A stretch of DNA of 10,378 nt, taken from an uncultured Eubacteriales bacterium. GTDB lineage: Bacteria; Bacillota; Clostridia; Lachnospirales; Bianqueaceae. The DNA lies in contig CABUPM010000077.1 of assembly GCA_902493345.1 (NCBI GenBank), positions 1 through 10,378 on the forward strand. The letters run 5' to 3'. A program made the translations under genes and the position numbers. The notes under the pieces were generated by a model. It worked only from the letters and a program-made list of their open reading frames with translations, made no database searches and was not told the origin of the DNA. Positions 6,722 to 10,378 of the stretch are shown piece by piece (position 1 is the stretch's first letter; each line of letters begins with the position of its first letter).

Positions 6722-6745
6722 TTCTGGTTCGGCCTTTGCTATAAT
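6717..6745 (+). promoter_or_regulatory. Sigma-A promoter with extended -10 for the rhamnosidase
   Basis: TTGTAT (6717-6722), a 17-base spacer, then perfect TATAAT (6740-6745) preceded by TG (6737-6738). The ribosome binding site GGGAGG (6765-6770) and ATG 6776 follow. The -35 hexamer overlaps the cre-like site. Confidence 0.8.
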
Positions 6746-6775
6746 AAAATCAAATCAGACTTTTGGGAGGACATC

Positions 6776-8746
6776 ATGAGAATTACAAATCTGAAGACCA
6801 ATCATCTGGATAGTCCGTTGGGATATACCTATGGCGTTCCGAGAATTTCCTATGTGGTTGAGGAGACTCGGGCCAAGAAGCAGACGGCCGCCCAGGTGCA
6901 GGTTGCCCTGGATACAGAATTTGAACATATAGTGCATGACAGCGGCAGAAGCACACAGATTGACAATATGGCATATCCGCTGCCCATGGCCCTGGAGCCC
7001 GCTACGAGATATTATTGGCGTGTGCGTGTATGGGCGGATAACGGAGAAGAAGCGGTCAGTGAGACAGCATGGTTCGAGACGCCCAAGGGTCCGCAGTGGA
7101 AGGGATGCTGGATTACGCCGGAACTGGATCCTTCCATCCATCCGGTATTGTATAAGGATTTTTCAATTTCCAAGAAGGTAGTCCGCGCCCGTGCTTATAT
7201 GGTGGGATTGGGCGTATATGAATGGAGCATCAATGGAAATAAAGTAGGAGAAGAATATCTTTTACCCGGTGTCGAGGCCTTTGACAGCTGGATTCAGTAT
7301 CAGACCTATGACATCACACCATATCTCGCACAGGAGAACCATATCGAGGTAATGCTGGGAAACGGCTGGTACAAGGGCGATTACGGCTTGACCAACAAGA
7401 AGGATATCTATGGAGACCGATTTGTCCTTCTGGCGGATCTGTATCTGACCTATGAAGACGGAACGACGGAGATTCTGGGGACGGATACAACATGGAAGGC
7501 ACGGAAGAGTTCGGTGACCTTCAGTGATATTTACAATGGGGAATATGTGGATATGACGCTGGACACCTCCAAGACATATGCGGTTCGCGAGGAGTCCAAG
7601 GGATATGATACATTGATGCCGCGTTTGAATCCGCCGATCACGATCCATGAGCGGCTGAAGCCGGTCCAGGTCATTCATACGCCCGCCGGGGAAACGGTAC
7701 TGGATATGGGACAGAATATGGTCGGTTGGATGGAGTTTTCTGTCTGTGCCCCGGCCGGAACCAAAATCCGTCTGCAGCATGGAGAGATTCTGCAGGATGA
7801 CAACTTCTATACGGAGAATCTGCGGACAGCCAAGCAGGAGTTCATTTATACCTGTCATGAGGGACAGAATCTCGCGAGAGCGCATTTTACCTTCTATGGC
7901 TTCCGGTATGTGCTGGTGGAAGGATGGCCGGGCGAGGTGGATCCCGAGGCGTTTACCGGGTGCGTGATCCACTCGGATATGGAGGAGACCGGTTTTATCG
8001 AGACCAGCAATCCGTTGGTCAACCGGCTGTTCCTGAATACCAAATGGGGACAGAAGGGCAATTTCCTGGATACTGCGACCGACTGCCCGCAGCGGGATGA
8101 GCGCATGGGATGGACAGGGGACGCGCAGATCTTCAGCGGAACGGCCAGTTATAATATGGATACCTATGCCTTTTACACGAAGTATGGGTATGACCTGCAT
8201 CAGGAGCAGAAAAAATTAGGCGGAGGAAATGTGCCTTATGTGGTGCCGATGTCCGGATACGCCGGGGATGGCTCCTGCGCGTGGGGAGAGGCAGCGACGG
8301 TGATTCCGTGGCAGGTCTATCTGCACTTCGGAGACAAGACGATTCTGCAGGATCAATATGAGAGCATGAAGGGCTGGGTCGAGTACATGTATCATGCCGA
8401 CGAAGAGAGCGGCCATACGAGGCTGTGGAAGGTCGGATGCCACCTAGCGGACTGGCTGGCGCTGGACGGAAAGATTGCCGGCGGCGTATACGGAGGGACG
8501 GATCCCTATTTTGTAGCGTCTGCGTATTATTATTATTCGACTCGAATTGTGGCGCAGGCGGCCGGAGTTTTGGGAGAAGCTCGCCTCGGAGATCAAAGAG
8601 GCGATTGGCCGGGAATACTTTACATCCACGGGACGCCTTGCGGTAGATACACAGACGGCGCATACCATGGTGCTGTTTATGGATCTCGCGCCGGAAAGCG
8701 CCAAGGAACGGATGAAAAAGGATTTGCGCAAGCTGCTCAAGGATAA
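6776..8746 (+). CDS. Alpha-L-rhamnosidase (GH78), N-terminal part of a frameshifted gene
   Basis: Glycoside hydrolase that would remove terminal alpha-L-rhamnose from plant glycosides or pectic side chains by inversion. No signal peptide is seen, so the intact enzyme would be cytoplasmic. Residues 1-105 form an Ig-like domain (YTYGVPRISYVVEE...RYYWRVRVWADNG), 110-300 the rhamnosidase N-terminal domain (KDFSISKKVVRARAYMVGLGVYEWSINGNKVG), 300-400 a further beta domain (ETVLDMGQNMVGWMEF), then the start of the six-hairpin catalytic barrel with DCPQRDERMGWTGD; Glu442 there is the expected general acid. Family-like sequence runs to about residue 600 (AAGVLG, base 8575), after which the frame gives unrelated sequence to 8746. 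ATG 6776 follows GGGAGG at 5 bases; upstream codons in frame overlap the promoter. The missing C-terminal half lies in the next frame, so the gene is probably a recent pseudogene unless the junction is an assembly error. Confidence 0.9.
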   Translation: MRITNLKTNHLDSPLGYTYGVPRISYVVEETRAKKQTAAQVQVALDTEFEHIVHDSGRSTQIDNMAYPLPMALEPATRYYWRVRVWADNGEEAVSETAWFETPKGPQWKGCWITPELDPSIHPVLYKDFSISKKVVRARAYMVGLGVYEWSINGNKVGEEYLLPGVEAFDSWIQYQTYDITPYLAQENHIEVMLGNGWYKGDYGLTNKKDIYGDRFVLLADLYLTYEDGTTEILGTDTTWKARKSSVTFSDIYNGEYVDMTLDTSKTYAVREESKGYDTLMPRLNPPITIHERLKPVQVIHTPAGETVLDMGQNMVGWMEFSVCAPAGTKIRLQHGEILQDDNFYTENLRTAKQEFIYTCHEGQNLARAHFTFYGFRYVLVEGWPGEVDPEAFTGCVIHSDMEETGFIETSNPLVNRLFLNTKWGQKGNFLDTATDCPQRDERMGWTGDAQIFSGTASYNMDTYAFYTKYGYDLHQEQKKLGGGNVPYVVPMSGYAGDGSCAWGEAATVIPWQVYLHFGDKTILQDQYESMKGWVEYMYHADEESGHTRLWKVGCHLADWLALDGKIAGGVYGGTDPYFVASAYYYYSTRIVAQAAGVLGEARLGDQRGDWPGILYIHGTPCGRYTDGAYHGAVYGSRAGKRQGTDEKGFAQAAQG

Positions 8747-9584
8747 TTATTTCCATTTGAATACGGGCTTTGTGGGAACGCCCTATTTATGCCGGGCTCT
8801 GTCAGACAACGGGATGAACGATGTAGCGTACACGCTGCTCTTTAACGACGATTATCCGAGCTGGCTCTATGAAGTCAAGATGGGAGCGACTACGATCTGG
8901 GAACGCTGGAATTCTGTCATGCCGGATGGCCACATCAGCGGAACCGGAATGAATTCGCTGAATCACTATGCCTATGGAGCGGTTGTAGAATGGATGTACC
9001 GCAACATGATCGGAATTCGGCCGGTAGCAGAGGCGCCGGGATTCCGTAAGGCCCAGATCAAGCCGCAGCCGGATTACCGGATGCAGTGGGCCAAGATGGA
9101 GCTGCGTTCGGCGGCCGGTATCTATCATGTGGGCTGGAAAATGGAGGCACCGGCAGAGAATGGCAGCCGAAAGATGCACATTTCTGTTACAGTACCGTTT
9201 AACGCAGAGGCGGAAGTGTGGCTGCCGGATGCGGACGCCGGAGAGATTGCAGGCGGCGTGCAGGATGGAAATACAGTCAAAGTGTCACTGGACGCCGGAG
9301 AATATGAGTTCGTTTATATGACGACCAAGCCTTACACCAAACCATACAGCGTGGAATGCACGCTGCCAGAGCTGACCGGCAATCCTGAGACTTTGGAGAT
9401 CCTTCGCAAGCATCTGCCGATTTTCCGCCCGGAGAGTGAGGAGGAGATTCCGTGGGTGGATGATAAGAGCAATGTAGAGGAGCTTCTGAAGTCCCCGTTC
9501 CTGCGGACAAGCGAAAAGGTGATCGAGGCGCTGGATCAGGATTTGCGCAAAGTGATCGACCTGGGAGCCGCGAGCAATGTATAA
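8547..9584 (+). CDS. Alpha-L-rhamnosidase (GH78), C-terminal part of a frameshifted gene
   Basis: Continuation of the rhamnosidase in the next reading frame. Homologous sequence begins at about 8565 (EFWEKLASEIKEAIGREYF); the open frame begins earlier (TTG 8547) but that part is the shadow of the other frame. It contains the second half of the catalytic barrel: GRLAVDTQTAHTMVL, HLNTGFVGTPYL, and MGATTIWERWNS, where the Glu at 8901-8903 is the expected general base. The C-terminal beta domain follows (GAVVEWMYRNMIGIRPVAEAPGF). After it come about 85 extra residues, including EILRKHLPIFRPESEEEIPW, which resemble a tail appended in some clostridial members. No good ribosome binding site precedes any internal start (first ATG 8667), so separate translation is unlikely. 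Without the acid residue of the upstream part it cannot act alone. Its stop overlaps the next gene by 8 bases. Confidence 0.85.
   Translation: MWRRRPEFWEKLASEIKEAIGREYFTSTGRLAVDTQTAHTMVLFMDLAPESAKERMKKDLRKLLKDNYFHLNTGFVGTPYLCRALSDNGMNDVAYTLLFNDDYPSWLYEVKMGATTIWERWNSVMPDGHISGTGMNSLNHYAYGAVVEWMYRNMIGIRPVAEAPGFRKAQIKPQPDYRMQWAKMELRSAAGIYHVGWKMEAPAENGSRKMHISVTVPFNAEAEVWLPDADAGEIAGGVQDGNTVKVSLDAGEYEFVYMTTKPYTKPYSVECTLPELTGNPETLEILRKHLPIFRPESEEEIPWVDDKSNVEELLKSPFLRTSEKVIEALDQDLRKVIDLGAASNV
8564..8579 (+). other. Frame-change junction (probable small deletion) in the rhamnosidase gene
   Basis: The same bases make family-like sequence in both frames: Gly-Val-Leu-Gly in the upstream frame and Glu-Phe-Trp-Glu-Lys in the downstream frame. 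Homologues, as I recall them, have about ten residues (of the type KEEDAAYYRK) between the LG and the LA of LAxxIKxAI; here only 4 bases separate them. About 26 bases therefore seem lost, which also fits the observed phase change. Shared bases are what recombination between short direct repeats would leave. Confidence 0.6.
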
Positions 9585-10378
9585 AAAGGATGTAAGCCGT
9601 GCGGCCTGGGCGGTTTTGATCATGCTGGTGTTGGCCAATCTCATGGCTTTTGTGATTGTTCTTGGACTCAGTGTCCGGGCAGGACTCAGAGGAGAAATGA
9701 ATCTGTCCGAGTCCCTCTATAACTTTATAGCGGCGTATCTGCCGACGTTGCTGGCAGAAGGGGTTCTCCTGCTGCTGCTTCACTTTTGGTGCGGATTTCG
9801 CTTATCAGGAGAAGCCGGGGCAAAAACCAAGGAGCCTGTCCGACTGAGCCTCCAGACAATCCTGGGCGGCTGGGGAGCCGCGGCGGCCGCAAGCTTTCTG
9901 GTATCCATACTGCTACAAGTTATGAGCGCTATGGGCTTAGAGATGTCCGTCCCTGATATCAGCGTCCCTATGCCCCAGACAGATCCGCTGGGCTTTGCGT
10001 TGACCCTCGGATACGTGGGAATCCTGGGTCCGATCCTAGAAGAGCTGATCTTCCGCGGATATATTCTGAACGGACTGAAGAAATATGGAGAGTGGGCGGC
10101 AATTCTGACATCGGCGATATTTTTCACCATGTTTCATGGCAACCTCACGCAGCTTCTGGCGCCTTGGATCATCGGAATGCTCTTTGGATTCCTGGCTGTT
10201 CGGACCAGATCCCTGCTGCCTTCCATACTGTGCCATATTTTTCATAATACGCTGCTGATTTTTATGGAATTCCTGCCGGAGTTCCCGCTGCAGATCGTAT
10301 TTTCCATCTATGCATTGGTTGGAATTGCCGGACTGATCTGGTACATCTGCCGTTATCACTCCGAATGGAAAGCATTGA
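9577..10378 (+). CDS. CPBP-family intramembrane metalloprotease (Abi/CAAX protease), 3' truncated by window edge
   Basis: Multi-pass membrane protein with the three CPBP (Rce1-like) motifs in order: Glu155-Glu156-x3-Arg160 in PILEELIFRGYI, Phe183-x3-His187 in FFTMFHGN, and His220-x3-Asn224 in CHIFHNTL. These glutamates and histidines form the active site of Rce1-type intramembrane proteases; bacterial members act in prenyl-CAAX-like processing, bacteriocin maturation or immunity, or have unknown substrates. About six to eight hydrophobic segments are visible (for example 11-32, 48-70, 93-115, 139-153, 172-187, 192-207, 212-231, 237-259). The frame is still open at the last base after 267 codons, so the end lies outside. 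ATG 9577 overlaps the rhamnosidase stop by 8 bases, with GGGAG (9563-9567) 9 bases upstream. The overlap implies co-transcription with the rhamnosidase; no bacteriocin gene is nearby, so its substrate cannot be guessed. Confidence 0.9.
   Translation, partial: MYKKDVSRAAWAVLIMLVLANLMAFVIVLGLSVRAGLRGEMNLSESLYNFIAAYLPTLLAEGVLLLLLHFWCGFRLSGEAGAKTKEPVRLSLQTILGGWGAAAAASFLVSILLQVMSAMGLEMSVPDISVPMPQTDPLGFALTLGYVGILGPILEELIFRGYILNGLKKYGEWAAILTSAIFFTMFHGNLTQLLAPWIIGMLFGFLAVRTRSLLPSILCHIFHNTLLIFMEFLPEFPLQIVFSIYALVGIAGLIWYICRYHSEWKAL

Noticed and set aside
6064..6744. A 226-codon open frame on the plus strand, longer than the minus-strand regulator it overlaps
   Set aside because: The minus-strand frame has a recognisable ribbon-helix-helix domain, a near-consensus promoter and a good ribosome binding site, while this one has low-complexity, non-family sequence and runs through both promoters.
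7262..8200. A 312-codon open frame on the minus strand inside the rhamnosidase
   Set aside because: It is antisense to well-conserved GH78 sequence, has no ribosome binding site or promoter that I can see, and its translation resembles no protein family.
8560..8600. Programmed ribosomal frameshift as explanation for the two rhamnosidase frames
   Set aside because: There is no slippery heptamer with a following stem or internal Shine-Dalgarno arrangement that I can recognise, GH78 enzymes are not known to use one, and family residues seem to be missing at the junction.
9577..10378. Bacteriocin biosynthesis or immunity locus around the CPBP protease
   Set aside because: No small double-glycine leader peptide, transporter or two-component pheromone system is visible nearby; the family alone does not justify the call.

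Overview
The window looks like chromosome of a low-to-mid GC Gram-positive bacterium, most likely class Clostridia and probably a Lachnospiraceae-type gut commensal. The reasons are the WalK/YycH/YycI-like cluster, the strong AGGAGG-type ribosome binding sites, the sigma-A promoters with extended -10 elements, a clostridial-style ribbon-helix-helix protein and a cytosolic-type GH78 rhamnosidase. This placement is inference from gene content; no marker gene for taxonomy is present. I see no rRNA, tRNA, CRISPR array, insertion sequence or integrase.

Region 1 (1-4100, plus strand) is one tightly packed cell-envelope stress operon: the 3' part of a WalK-like histidine kinase, a small exported protein of unknown function, a YycH-like membrane-anchored protein and a YycI-like membrane-anchored protein. 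Every junction overlaps by 4 to 14 bases, so the four genes are almost certainly co-transcribed and translationally coupled. In the classical system YycH and YycI sit outside the membrane and tune WalK activity, so the unknown exported protein is a candidate extra component.

Region 2 (4101-5970, plus strand) holds murA (first committed step of peptidoglycan synthesis) behind its own extended -10 promoter, then rlmH (23S rRNA pseudouridine methyltransferase) coupled by an ATGA overlap. WalRK-type systems control wall metabolism, so murA sits in fitting company. The usual walJ and htrA genes are not between yycI and rlmH.

Region 3 (5974-6627, minus strand) is a ribbon-helix-helix protein with a near-consensus promoter carrying a 20-bp-spaced direct repeat that may be its own operator. 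It converges on rlmH with only 3 bases between stop codons.

Region 4 (6628-10378, plus strand) starts with a divergent intergenic region containing a cre-like catabolite repression site on the -35 of the next gene. That gene is an alpha-L-rhamnosidase (GH78) broken by a frame change near 8565-8579, which separates the likely acid and base glutamates into two reading frames. The junction looks like a deletion of roughly 26 bases between short direct repeats. A CPBP-family intramembrane protease starts inside the last codons of the rhamnosidase and runs off the window end.

I did not find a clearly new defence or mobile system. The most interesting items are the unknown secreted protein embedded in the Wal operon, the rhamnosidase deletion scar, the cre site and promoter architecture, and the conserved SCC-type attachment core at the end of rlmH.
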